Shown: one piece after another, positions 53,955-62,032 of the stretch
How the letters are laid out: each line of letters opens with the position of its first letter
Position numbering within the stretch: the first letter of the stretch is position 1
Assembly (NCBI RefSeq): GCF_020055635.1
Contig: NZ_JAIPUT010000004.1
Coordinates: forward strand, 101,568-165,567
Source: Marivita sp.
GTDB taxonomy: Bacteria; Pseudomonadota; Alphaproteobacteria; Rhodobacterales; Rhodobacteraceae
DNA: 64,000 nt
Reading direction: 5' to 3'
The notes under the pieces: model-generated
Database searches by the model: none
Told to the model about the DNA's origin: nothing
What the model saw: the letters and a program-made list of their open reading frames with translations, nothing else
Translations under genes and position numbers: made by a program

Positions 53955-54362
53955 ATGCGCCCGTCTTTCGCCTGCCTCGCGGCCCTGGCCCTTGCGACGA
54001 CATCCGTGTCGGCGCAGGATGTCGATCAAGGCCGATCCCTGTTCCAGACCCATTGCGCAACCTGCCACGGCGCCGACGCGGCGGGCAATGGCCCGCTGGC
54101 CGGCGCGCTTGTCCTGCAGCCGCCCGATCTGACCCGGCTGGCCCTGAGCAATGACGGCATCTTCCCGCTGGAGCGCGTTCTCAAGCGGATCGACGGCACG
54201 GACCCGCTGGTCAGCCACGGATCCCCGATGCCGGTCTTTGGCCCGTATTTCGAGGGCGTGGCGAATACCGGCATGAAACTGCCCAGCGGCCAGCCGATGA
54301 TGGTGTCAGAGCCGATGGCCGACCTGGTCGTGTATCTGCAATCGGTCCAGAACGCGGAATAG
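53955..54362 (+). CDS. Small periplasmic c-type cytochrome
   Basis: A 135-residue exported class I cytochrome c. After a signal peptide (to VSA) comes CATCH near residue 34, then the segment GSPMPVFGPYFEG with a probable axial methionine and a C-terminal helix ADLVVYLQSVQ. It could take electrons from the formate dehydrogenase region. The FNR box upstream suggests expression under oxygen limitation. A ribosome site AAGGATCC precedes the ATG. Confidence 0.88.
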   Translation: MRPSFACLAALALATTSVSAQDVDQGRSLFQTHCATCHGADAAGNGPLAGALVLQPPDLTRLALSNDGIFPLERVLKRIDGTDPLVSHGSPMPVFGPYFEGVANTGMKLPSGQPMMVSEPMADLVVYLQSVQNAE

Positions 54363-54408
54363 CCGTCGCGCTGCTCGGTCCGGAGGCGCGGCGCGTTCCG
54401 CCTTGCGG

Positions 54409-54448
54409 GCACAGGGGTTGCAAGCCTGTGCCATGTCATTGTGACATG
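54409..54448. repeat. Two adjacent hairpins in a convergent gap
   Basis: GCACAGG and CCTGTGC (54409-54431) pair around a nine-base loop containing TTGCAA, and CATGTCA-TTG-TGACATG (54432-54448) is a perfect seven-bp hairpin. Their place between convergent genes is like that of the four arrays, but they are less regular. They may be decayed units or ordinary terminators. Confidence 0.6.
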
Positions 54449-54516
54449 CGGCCGGGTTTTCACGATGCGCGGGGTCAGGCGACTGGCGTTAGCTGCAGGC
54501 CCATGTGCCGCTTTCG

Positions 54517-55641
54517 TCAGCCTGTGTAGTCAAACCAGGCCTTGTGCCATCTCCGTCGTCTGAGGTCTTTGGGCGCAATGAATATGCCCAACGACTCATT
54601 TCCACCGAACGTCCAGCCAAGCAATTTCGAACTGTGAAGCTGCAAGAGGAGAACCGGATCCTCGGGGGCTGTGTAAAAGAATTCCTCCCTGACCGGCCCG
54701 CTCATGGTTGCGGCCTCCAGCGACGCCTGAAACGTCCAGGTCGGCTCGAAGATTTCGCGTATTTCGGGGGAAACGTCGTCCGGGTTCTGAAAATACGTTT
54801 GGCGCGCCAGCATCTCTACGGAAAGGCGTGTGGGATTTGGCCCGATGTCGAAGGGGGCAAATAGCGGATCCGACAAGTCGATTGATCGATGGCGCTCGCG
54901 GAGCGCACGAAGTTCATCGATATGAAGATATGAGTCCGCCGGCTGAGTGTTTGTCGGCGATACCGCAAGCGCGATCCTGGGCGGGCGGAAATCGCCTGCG
55001 GCGCGCCCGATCTCCTTCATCGCCGCCAGATCATCATGGTCGAGATAGTTCTCGATGCACGCTCCATTCGGGTAGGGACGCGGCGCGCCGCGTTGCTTGA
55101 CATGAAGCACCCGAAGGCCGCCCCAGTCACGCGGCGCAAGAAAAAACAGCAACCAACCTGATTTTGGCCCCAGTCCGCCCCAGATGTCGTCAGGCAGATC
55201 CGACAGCGCGATCTGTGCCAGAAACAATGCGGCGTTCCCGTCGGTTTGAGGCCAGTCGACACCTGGCGGCATTTCTGGCAGTCCGCCAATCCAGCTTGAC
55301 GGATTCTCCGGCGCAACAAGGATCAGGTCAAGCCGGCTCCATCCTGCATGGAAAGGCTGGGCGTTCGGCTCAAAATCGACGGCAGCCATATTGAAGTCCA
55401 CCATCTGTTTCAGCATGTCCTCGGGCTCTTGCTTCGATGGCGCGGTCATCCGTTCGATGGCGCGATAAATCGGGTGCCCTTGGCGCGGAAACGCCAAAGC
55501 GCCCAACAGCATCATCACTACCCCGTAGAACGCGAGTGTCATGTTCATCGGATCACCCTTGAAGCCTATGGCGAGCATCAATGTCGCCCCGAACAAGATC
55601 GGAGGGCTGAGGAACGAAAAGAAGAACAACAAATGTCTCAT
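54517..55641 (-). CDS. DUF1963 family protein with N-terminal membrane segments
   Basis: A 374-residue protein. Two hydrophobic segments at the N-terminus (HLLFFFSFLSPPILFGATLM and AFYGVVMMLLGALAF) precede a soluble domain with the DUF1963 pattern SSWIGGLPEMPPGVDWPQ, FLAQIALSDLP, and late LLQLHSSKLLGWTFG. The family includes YwqG-like proteins, some of them toxin-immunity related, but no role can be given here. Its codon use is visibly less GC-rich than that of the genes on either side, which suggests recent transfer. It is a single gene. Confidence 0.78.
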   Translation of the reverse strand: MRHLLFFFSFLSPPILFGATLMLAIGFKGDPMNMTLAFYGVVMMLLGALAFPRQGHPIYRAIERMTAPSKQEPEDMLKQMVDFNMAAVDFEPNAQPFHAGWSRLDLILVAPENPSSWIGGLPEMPPGVDWPQTDGNAALFLAQIALSDLPDDIWGGLGPKSGWLLFFLAPRDWGGLRVLHVKQRGAPRPYPNGACIENYLDHDDLAAMKEIGRAAGDFRPPRIALAVSPTNTQPADSYLHIDELRALRERHRSIDLSDPLFAPFDIGPNPTRLSVEMLARQTYFQNPDDVSPEIREIFEPTWTFQASLEAATMSGPVREEFFYTAPEDPVLLLQLHSSKLLGWTFGGNESLGIFIAPKDLRRRRWHKAWFDYTG

Positions 55642-55959
55642 GGCACGTATCTGAATGGGAAATCAGGCGAACTTCCGACCATTGTGGGGAAGGTTTTCGA
55701 CCAGCTTGCACGTGTTGACCTAGCAGTGTGAGAACGCCGCAGTCTGGTCAGGCAGCCGCTGGGGCACCGCCGAAATCTCGCGGCCGGGGCTTGCTGACGA
55801 AAAACGCGACGCCCCGATCGGATGACTTTGTCTCGCCGGCATCGCAGGTTGTGGACCGCGCGTTCGCCCTGTTACATAAAAAACGCCCGAGGAAACCCCC
55901 GGGCGTTCTCTTTTCCCCCGACCCCTGTCAAACCCAGGGAGGGAGACATTGCACCGCGA
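55642..55959. other. Intergenic stretch before the BMP gene
   Basis: This 318-base gap lies upstream of the DUF1963 gene and downstream of the bmp gene on the minus strand. The part near 55640-55735 is AT-richer like the DUF1963 gene and holds no supported gene. The remainder contains only the bmp terminator at 55878-55907. Confidence 0.5.
55878..55907 (-). terminator. Intrinsic terminator after the bmp operon
   Basis: On the minus strand AACGCCCG and CGGGCGTT pair around a ten-base loop and are followed by a T-run. It is about 50 bases past the bmp stop and ends the xdh-bmp operon. Confidence 0.88.
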
Positions 55960-57063
55960 TCAGTTCGGAATGTCGCCGGTGATGCCTTCGATGTAGAAGT
56001 CCATGCCCAGCAGCGTGCCGTCATCGGCGGTCTCGCCCTCGGCGAGCCACGCAGAGCCGTCCTGCTTGTTGATCGGGCCGGTGAACGGGTGGTACTCGCC
56101 CGCCGAGATGGCGTCGATCATCGCCTGCGCTTCGGCCTTCACGTCGTCGGGGATGGCGTCGTTCATCGTGCCGATCACCACTTCGCCTTCGGGCATGCCC
56201 GCCCAGCTGTCGATCTGCTCGTAGGTGCCGTCCATCAGCGCGCCCACGCGCTTGATGTAGTAGGGCGACCATTCGTCGATGATCGACGCGATGCGCGGCC
56301 CGGGAGTGCCGTCGTCATTGGTGGTGAAGGCCGCCATGTCGGACGCTTGGCCGAAACCCCATGCAGAGCCGCCTTCCTTGGCGATCTCGGCCAGCGGCGC
56401 GGTGGAGTCGGTATGCGCGGTGATCACGTCGACTCCCTGGTCGAGCATCGCGCGCGCCGCGTCGGCCTCTTTCGCCGGATCAAACCATGTGTAGGCCCAC
56501 GTGACGACCAGTTCGACATCCGGGTTGGCCAGCTTGGCGTGGTGATAGTACGAATTGATGCCCATGATCACTTCGGGGATCGGGAAGGACCCGATATAGC
56601 CGATCTTGTTGGTCTCGGTCATCTTGCCCGCGATGTGGCCGACCACGGCGCGGCCTTCGTAGAAGCGCGCGTTATAGGTCGACACATTCGGATGCTCGCG
56701 CTTGTAGCCGGTGGAGTGTTCGAACTTCACATCCGGGAACTTGGCCGCGACATTGTTGGTCGGATCCATGTAGCCGAAGGAGGTGGTGAAGATGATGTTG
56801 CAGCCCGACAGCGCCATCTGGGTGATCACGCGCTCGGCATCGGCGCCTTCCGGCACGCTTTCCTGCCATGCGATCTCGACCTTGTCGCCGTATTCTTCCT
56901 TGACGGCCAACGCGCCCTGGTGGTGCTGATAGGTCCAGCCGCCATCGCCGATGGGCCCGACATAGACGAAACAGGCCTTGGTGGTGTCCTGCGCCATGGC
57001 GGGCGCGCCGAAGGCCAGTGTCAGGCCGGCGGCAGCGGTGGCAAGTAGGGTTCTGCGGATCAT
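55960..57063 (-). CDS. BMP family ABC transporter substrate-binding protein
   Basis: The periplasmic receptor of a nucleoside/purine importer (BMP/PnrA family), 367 residues. A signal peptide ends at AMA near residue 24. Family features are CFVYVGPIGDGGWTYQHHQG, TTSFGYMDPTNNVAAKFPDV and the GYIGSFPIPEVIMGINSYY stretch. The start MIRRTLLATAAAG at 57063 is chosen because it opens directly into the signal peptide. It is the last gene of the operon, 62 bases after the second permease, so the receptor may be independently expressed. Confidence 0.92.
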   Translation of the reverse strand: MIRRTLLATAAAGLTLAFGAPAMAQDTTKACFVYVGPIGDGGWTYQHHQGALAVKEEYGDKVEIAWQESVPEGADAERVITQMALSGCNIIFTTSFGYMDPTNNVAAKFPDVKFEHSTGYKREHPNVSTYNARFYEGRAVVGHIAGKMTETNKIGYIGSFPIPEVIMGINSYYHHAKLANPDVELVVTWAYTWFDPAKEADAARAMLDQGVDVITAHTDSTAPLAEIAKEGGSAWGFGQASDMAAFTTNDDGTPGPRIASIIDEWSPYYIKRVGALMDGTYEQIDSWAGMPEGEVVIGTMNDAIPDDVKAEAQAMIDAISAGEYHPFTGPINKQDGSAWLAEGETADDGTLLGMDFYIEGITGDIPN

Positions 57064-57124
57064 AGATAGTCTCCCGGTTGGAGGGGCGGCAGCGCCCCCG
57101 TTGGTTGTGATGCGCCCGGTTTTC

Positions 57125-58057
57125 CTAACGGGTCGCGTGGAAGGTCTGTCCAAGGTTCGCCGGCGCATCATGACTGCTGCGGCTGCGGTTGGACGAGATG
57201 AAAACAAGCACGAGGATGGTTATCAGATATGGCGACATCGACAAGTATTGCACGCCCCAGGTCAATCCGGCGGCCTGGAGATTGAGTTGCAGCACCGAGA
57301 TGCCGCCGAAAAGATAGGCACCGATCAGCACACGTCCGGCGCGCCAGCTTGCGAAGACCACGATGGCCAGCGCGATCCAGCCCGCGCCCGCCGTCATGCC
57401 CTCGGTCCATTGCGGCACGCGGACAAGGCTCAGATAGGCACCGCCAAGCCCGGCACAAGCCCCGCCGAACATGATCGCGAGCAGGCGCACGCGGATCACC
57501 TTGTACCCCAGCGCATGGGCGCTGTCATGGCTTTCGCCCACCGCGCGCAGGATCAGCCCCGCGCGGGTGTATTTCAGGAAGGCCCAGACCGCCACCACGA
57601 TGCACAGGCTGAGATAGACCATGATGTCATGGCTGAACAACATCCGGCCGACCACGGGCAGGTCGCCCAGAAGGGGAATGTCGAGCTTTGGCAGGGTCTC
57701 GGCCTTCATGCCCTCGTAGGGTTTGCCCAGGAGTGATGACAGGCCCAGACCCAGCAGCGTCAGCCCCAGGCCGGTGGCCACCTGGTTGGACAGGAAGACC
57801 TGCGTCAGCACGCCGAAGGCCAGCGACAGGAGCGCGCCCGCCAGTGCTGCCATCGCAAAGCCCAGCAGCGGCGCCCCGGTGTTGATGGCGACGATGAAGC
57901 CGATCACCGCGCCGGTGATCATCATGCCCTCGACCCCGAGGTTCAGAACGCCGGATTTCTCGACCACCATCTCGCCGATGGCCGCCAGCAGGATCGGCGT
58001 GGCCGAGATCATGATCGAGGCGACCAGCAGGATGGGGTTGATGTTGCTCAGATCCAT
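57125..58057 (-). CDS. BMP-type ABC transporter permease (second)
   Basis: A 310-residue membrane subunit of the purine or nucleoside importer. It has several hydrophobic segments and the family regions EKSGVLNLGVEGMMITGAV near residue 33 and ALGYKVIRVRLLAIMFGGAC. Its start lies ten bases inside the end of the 101-residue membrane protein gene. Permeases of this family work as pairs, the partner being encoded at 58350-59435. Confidence 0.93.
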   Translation of the reverse strand: MDLSNINPILLVASIMISATPILLAAIGEMVVEKSGVLNLGVEGMMITGAVIGFIVAINTGAPLLGFAMAALAGALLSLAFGVLTQVFLSNQVATGLGLTLLGLGLSSLLGKPYEGMKAETLPKLDIPLLGDLPVVGRMLFSHDIMVYLSLCIVVAVWAFLKYTRAGLILRAVGESHDSAHALGYKVIRVRLLAIMFGGACAGLGGAYLSLVRVPQWTEGMTAGAGWIALAIVVFASWRAGRVLIGAYLFGGISVLQLNLQAAGLTWGVQYLSMSPYLITILVLVFISSNRSRSSHDAPANLGQTFHATR

Positions 58058-58353
58058 GTCGGGGCTCCGTGGACCAGATGGACAATGCCCGCCGTTGCCA
58101 ATGCCACCGCCAGCATCAGCCCGACATGCCGCAGCGACGGACGGTGTGCCAGACCCCGCGCCAGTACGGGCCAGCGCCGGTGCACTCCAAGCGCGACACC
58201 CAGCGCGGCCAGCGCGATCACCGCCACATGGGCCAGAACGAACGGAGCAGCCGACGCGCCAGTGTCTCCGGTCAGAACACCGTGCAGCATCATCAGCGCC
58301 ATCGCGCCCATCATGACTCCCATGCCAATCGGCATCCAGCCCGTATGTCTCAT
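58048..58353 (-). CDS. Small membrane protein encoded between the two permeases
   Basis: A 101-residue protein with about three hydrophobic segments: MGVMMGAMALMMLHGVL, VLAHVAVIALAALGVALGVH and LMLAVALATAGIVHLVHG. Its ATG overlaps the first permease stop by four bases and its end overlaps the second permease start by ten, so it is translated between them. It is rich in Met and His (MRHTGWMPIGMG, HLVHG). I do not recognise the family. A role as an accessory subunit of the importer is suggested only by its position. Confidence 0.7.
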   Translation of the reverse strand: MRHTGWMPIGMGVMMGAMALMMLHGVLTGDTGASAAPFVLAHVAVIALAALGVALGVHRRWPVLARGLAHRPSLRHVGLMLAVALATAGIVHLVHGAPTWI

Positions 58354-59435
58354 GCCAGTTCTCCCTTGCCGATCCGCACCCGGTAGTTCGTCAACACGTC
58401 CACCCCGAGCAGGAAGAACAGCAGCATGCCCTGGAACAGCTGGATCGACGCGCCCGGCACCCCCAGCATCAACTGCGCCAGTTCGCCGCCAATATATGTC
58501 AGCGCCATCAACAGCCCCGCCAGCAGGATGCCCACCGGATGCAACCGGCCAAGAAAGGCCACGATGATCGCGGTAAAGCCGTAGCCCGAGCCGAAATCGA
58601 TCGAGACCTGGCCCGCAGGCCCCGTCACTTCGAACAGACCGGCCATCCCGGCCAAGGCGCCTGCAAGGCCGAGGCAGAACAGGATCGTGCGGGCCGGCGA
58701 CACACCGGCGAATTTTGCGGCCCGCGCGGCTTCGCCGGTCAGGCGGATGTTGTAGCCCTGGATGTGCCGCGTCAGCAGCACATAGGCGAGGATCACCGCG
58801 ATGAAGGCGGTCAGCACGCCCAGATGCATGCCGGTGCCGGGGATCAGCTCGAGGTTCTGCGACGACGACCATTGCGACAGGTTGCGCGATCCGGGAAAGC
58901 CCATGCCCTCGGGATTGCGCAAGAGGCCCGACGACACCGACGCCAAGAGGTTCTCGGCGACGTAGACCAGCATCAGCGACACGAGGATTTCATTGGTGCC
59001 GAAGCGCACCTTCAGAAGCGCCGGGATCATCGCCCAGCCCCAGCCGCCAAGGGCGCCCGCCACGATCATCAGCGGCAGGATCAGCACCGACTCCATCGGA
59101 TAGAGCGCCAGCCCCGCCGCGGCCCCGCAGATCGCGCCCATGATGTATTGCCCCTCGGCGCCGATGTTCCAGATGCCGGCCCGGAACCCGATGGACAGGC
59201 CGATGGCGATCAGGATCAGCGGCCCCGCCTTCACCAGCAGTTGCGGCCGCGAGAACGCCGCGAATTGCGGATGGAACAGCGGGTCCCAGAAGATCGTGCG
59301 GATCGCCTCGAAAGGCGAGGTGCCGATCAGCCCGAACATGATGCCACCGAAGAGCATCGTCAGGATCACCGCCAGGATCGGCGTCGCCACCGTCCAGGCC
59401 TTCGAGGGCTGCGGCCGCTTTTCCAGCCGGATCAT
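58350..59435 (-). CDS. BMP-type ABC transporter permease (first)
   Basis: A 361-residue membrane subunit of the purine or nucleoside importer. Helices follow in the usual order, with GFRAGIWNIGAEGQYIMGAI near residue 85 and the family motif NIRLTGEAARAAKFAGVSPAR near residue 232. The start MIRLEKRPQPSKAW gives the normal short cytoplasmic N-terminus. The 154-base gap to the ATPase gene holds a long inverted repeat. Confidence 0.93.
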   Translation of the reverse strand: MIRLEKRPQPSKAWTVATPILAVILTMLFGGIMFGLIGTSPFEAIRTIFWDPLFHPQFAAFSRPQLLVKAGPLILIAIGLSIGFRAGIWNIGAEGQYIMGAICGAAAGLALYPMESVLILPLMIVAGALGGWGWAMIPALLKVRFGTNEILVSLMLVYVAENLLASVSSGLLRNPEGMGFPGSRNLSQWSSSQNLELIPGTGMHLGVLTAFIAVILAYVLLTRHIQGYNIRLTGEAARAAKFAGVSPARTILFCLGLAGALAGMAGLFEVTGPAGQVSIDFGSGYGFTAIIVAFLGRLHPVGILLAGLLMALTYIGGELAQLMLGVPGASIQLFQGMLLFFLLGVDVLTNYRVRIGKGELA

Positions 59436-59477
59436 GCGACGCCCTCGCGGCGTCGCGTGTGGCATGCCGCGGCAAGG

Positions 59478-59546
59478 GCATATTTGGAAAGAGAAGAAGC
59501 GGACCGGTCGGCACCCCATCCCGGCTTCTTCTCTTCAAAAATATGC
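59478..59546. repeat. 23-base inverted repeat in the bmp operon
   Basis: Arms at 59478-59500 and 59524-59546 pair in 20 of 23 positions around a 23-base GC-rich loop. On the minus strand the sequence starts GCATATTTTTGAAGAGAAGA. It lies between the ATPase and first permease genes. Similar ATATTT...AGAAG-type elements seem common in Rhodobacteraceae intergenic regions, though I cannot verify that here. Confidence 0.75.
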
Positions 59547-59588
59547 AAATCCGGTTTTGCAAGTTTGCAAAGCCGCCGGGAAAACGCG

Positions 59589-61124
59589 TCACGCCTCGAC
59601 ATGCGCCACCTCCATGTCATGTGCGCCGCCCATCATCAGGCCGATCTCTTCCATGTTCAGATCCGCAACCGGCTTCAACGAGGACAACCGCCCTTCATTG
59701 AGTGCGCCAAACCGGTCGGCGATTTCCAGCAGTTCGTCCAGATCCTGGCTGACCACCAGGATCGCCGCGCCTTTCGAGGCAAGATCCAGCAGCGCCTGCC
59801 GGATCGCGGCGGCGGCGGCGGCATCGACGCCCCAGGTCGGCTGGTTGACCACGAGGATGTCGGGGTTCTGCGCCACCTCGCGCCCGATGACGAATTTCTG
59901 CAAATTGCCCCCCGAAAGCGCGCGCGCCGCCACATGGGTGCCGGGGGTGCGCACGTCGAACCGCTCGATGACGTCGCCCGCAAACCCATCGGCGCGTTTC
60001 CAATTGATGAAGCCGTTCTTGACCAGCCCTTGACGCCGTCCTGCCGTCAGCACGGCGTTTTCCGTCAGGCTCATGTTCGGAGCAGCGGCATGGCCCAACC
60101 GTTCCTCCGGCGCGGTCAGGCACCCGGCGGCGCGGCGCGCGACCGGTCCGTCGCGGCTCACATCCGCACCCTTGACCCAGATCGTGCCGCGCGGTGTCGT
60201 GCGTTCGCCCGAAAGCGCCAGCAGCAATTCGTCCTGACCGTTGCCCGCAACCCCGCCAAAGCCCAGCACCTCGCCCGCGCGGACCTCAAAGCTGATCCCG
60301 CGCAAAGGTGTGCCGAAGGCGCCCGGCGCGGGCATCGTCAGGTTGTCGACCCGCAGCAGCACCTCGCCGGGCGTGGTGTGTTTGGCGGCGGGCGCGGCAA
60401 AGCTCGACCCGACCATCATCTCGGCCATCGCCCGTGCGGTGGTCTCGGACGGGGTGCAGGTGGCAACCTTCTTGCCCAGCCGCAGGATCGTCGCGTGGTC
60501 GCAGAGCGTGCGGATCTCTTCCAGCTTGTGGCTGATATAGAGGATCGCGGTGCCTTCGGATTTCAGCTTGCGCAATGTCTCGAACAGGATCTCGACCTCC
60601 TGCGGGGTCAGCACCGAGGTCGGCTCGTCCATGATCAGCAGGCGCGGCTCTTGCAGCAGACAGCGGATGATCTCGACCCGTTGCCGTTCGCCCGCCGACA
60701 GCGTGCCGACGGTGCGCGCCGGATCGAGCGGCAGCCCGTAGGTCTCCGACACCTCGCGGATCTGCCTGGCCAGATCGCGGCGCGGCGGCGGGTTTTCCAT
60801 GCCAAGCGCCACGTTTTCCGCCACGTCGAGCGCATCGAAGAGCGAGAAATGCTGGAACACCATCGCCACGCCAGCCTTGCGCGCCGCACTTGGTTCGGAC
60901 GGTGCATAGGGCGCACCGCGCAGGGTCATGCTGCCCTTGTCCGGTTTCACCAGCCCGTAGATCATCTTGACCAGCGTGGACTTGCCCGCACCGTTTTCGC
61001 CCAGCAAAGCGTGGATTTCGCCTTCGCGGATGTCGAAGGACACCTCGTCATTGGCGACGACGCCGGGATAGGCCTTGGTCAGCCCCGAGAGGCGAAGGAG
61101 GTCGTCTGGCGTGTTGGAGGACAC
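59589..61124 (-). CDS. BMP-type ABC transporter ATP-binding protein (two ABC domains)
   Basis: The ATPase of the purine or nucleoside importer, 511 residues with two fused ABC domains. Domain 1 has Walker A GENGAGKST, signature LSAGERQRVEI and Walker B LLIMDEPTS. Domain 2 has a degenerate Walker A (GVAGNGQDELLLALSG), signature LSGGNLQKF and Walker B ILVVNQPTWGVD, as is typical of the family. The start is GTG at 61124, behind AGGTG. The gene begins 46 bases inside the end of xdhC, so the two are strongly coupled. Confidence 0.93.
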   Translation of the reverse strand: MSSNTPDDLLRLSGLTKAYPGVVANDEVSFDIREGEIHALLGENGAGKSTLVKMIYGLVKPDKGSMTLRGAPYAPSEPSAARKAGVAMVFQHFSLFDALDVAENVALGMENPPPRRDLARQIREVSETYGLPLDPARTVGTLSAGERQRVEIIRCLLQEPRLLIMDEPTSVLTPQEVEILFETLRKLKSEGTAILYISHKLEEIRTLCDHATILRLGKKVATCTPSETTARAMAEMMVGSSFAAPAAKHTTPGEVLLRVDNLTMPAPGAFGTPLRGISFEVRAGEVLGFGGVAGNGQDELLLALSGERTTPRGTIWVKGADVSRDGPVARRAAGCLTAPEERLGHAAAPNMSLTENAVLTAGRRQGLVKNGFINWKRADGFAGDVIERFDVRTPGTHVAARALSGGNLQKFVIGREVAQNPDILVVNQPTWGVDAAAAAAIRQALLDLASKGAAILVVSQDLDELLEIADRFGALNEGRLSSLKPVADLNMEEIGLMMGGAHDMEVAHVEA

Positions 61125-62032
61125 TGAACACCTGCGTTGATCGTTGAAAGGCTCAATAGCTGTGCGGCAACCCCCACGGCAATCGCTTGCGGATGTTTGC
61201 CAAGGGATTTTTGCCCAATCGGACAGCAAATGCGAGATATTTGGGCGTCGGAATGGCCCATCTTGCGCAGGCGTGACGAAAACCGCGCTTTTTTCGTGTC
61301 GGACCCGATCAGCCCGGCAAAGCCGAAGCCGTGGCGCAAAAGCGCGTCACACAGGCTCAGGTCGAGCGCGTGGGAATAGGTCAGGATCAGGTGCGCCGCG
61401 TCTTCCGGCGCATGTCGGACGACGCGCAGCGGATCGCTGGCGGGCAGGGCGTTCACCGCGTCGGGAATGGCGTCGGGAAAGCGGTTTGGCGCGGTGTCGA
61501 CCCAGGTGATGCCGATCTCGGGGATCGGGTGCAGCACATCGACCAGCGCGCGCCCGACATGGCCCGCGCCCCAGATCCAGAGCGCGCGGGTGGGACGGGC
61601 CAGTGGCTCGACGAACCAGCCCTGCACCATGCGCGGGCGCAGATCGACGCCCTGGTTGCGGGCGCAGGTGGTGAGGCGTTTGACCGCCAAGGGCATGTCC
61701 CCCGGGCCGCGCGAGATGACGGTTTGATCCTCCAGTTCGGTCAGCCGCGCGGCATCGTAAACCTCGGTCAGCAAAGTGACCGCGCCACCGCAGCACTGGC
61801 CCAGTTCCGGCCCCAAGGGATGGCGGCTGAACCCGTCACGGGCAAAGGCCTGCTGTGCCGCCTGATACTCCAACGCGCCGCCGCCGATGGTGCCCGACTG
61901 CCCGCCCTCCCAGACCAGCATCGCCGCGCCCACCTCGCGCGGGGAGGAGCCCTGCACCTCGGCGATCACCACGCGGGCAACGCGGCCATGTGCCGTCACC
62001 GCCGCGCGCAGGCTTTGAAGGTCAAACGCCAT
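61079..62032 (-). CDS. xdhC: Xanthine dehydrogenase accessory protein XdhC
   Basis: Needed to insert and sulfurate the molybdenum cofactor of xanthine dehydrogenase. It has 317 residues. The N-terminal XdhC/CoxI domain holds EVQGSSPREVGAAMLVW, GTIGGGALEY and LGQCCGGAV. A Rossmann-like C-terminal domain starts at LWIWGAGHVGRALVDVL, with HSDAQISRICCPIG near the end. The ATG overlaps the xdhB stop by 11 bases and its own end overlaps the ATPase start by 46. Confidence 0.93.
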   Translation of the reverse strand: MAFDLQSLRAAVTAHGRVARVVIAEVQGSSPREVGAAMLVWEGGQSGTIGGGALEYQAAQQAFARDGFSRHPLGPELGQCCGGAVTLLTEVYDAARLTELEDQTVISRGPGDMPLAVKRLTTCARNQGVDLRPRMVQGWFVEPLARPTRALWIWGAGHVGRALVDVLHPIPEIGITWVDTAPNRFPDAIPDAVNALPASDPLRVVRHAPEDAAHLILTYSHALDLSLCDALLRHGFGFAGLIGSDTKKARFSSRLRKMGHSDAQISRICCPIGQKSLGKHPQAIAVGVAAQLLSLSTINAGVQCPPTRQTTSFASRG

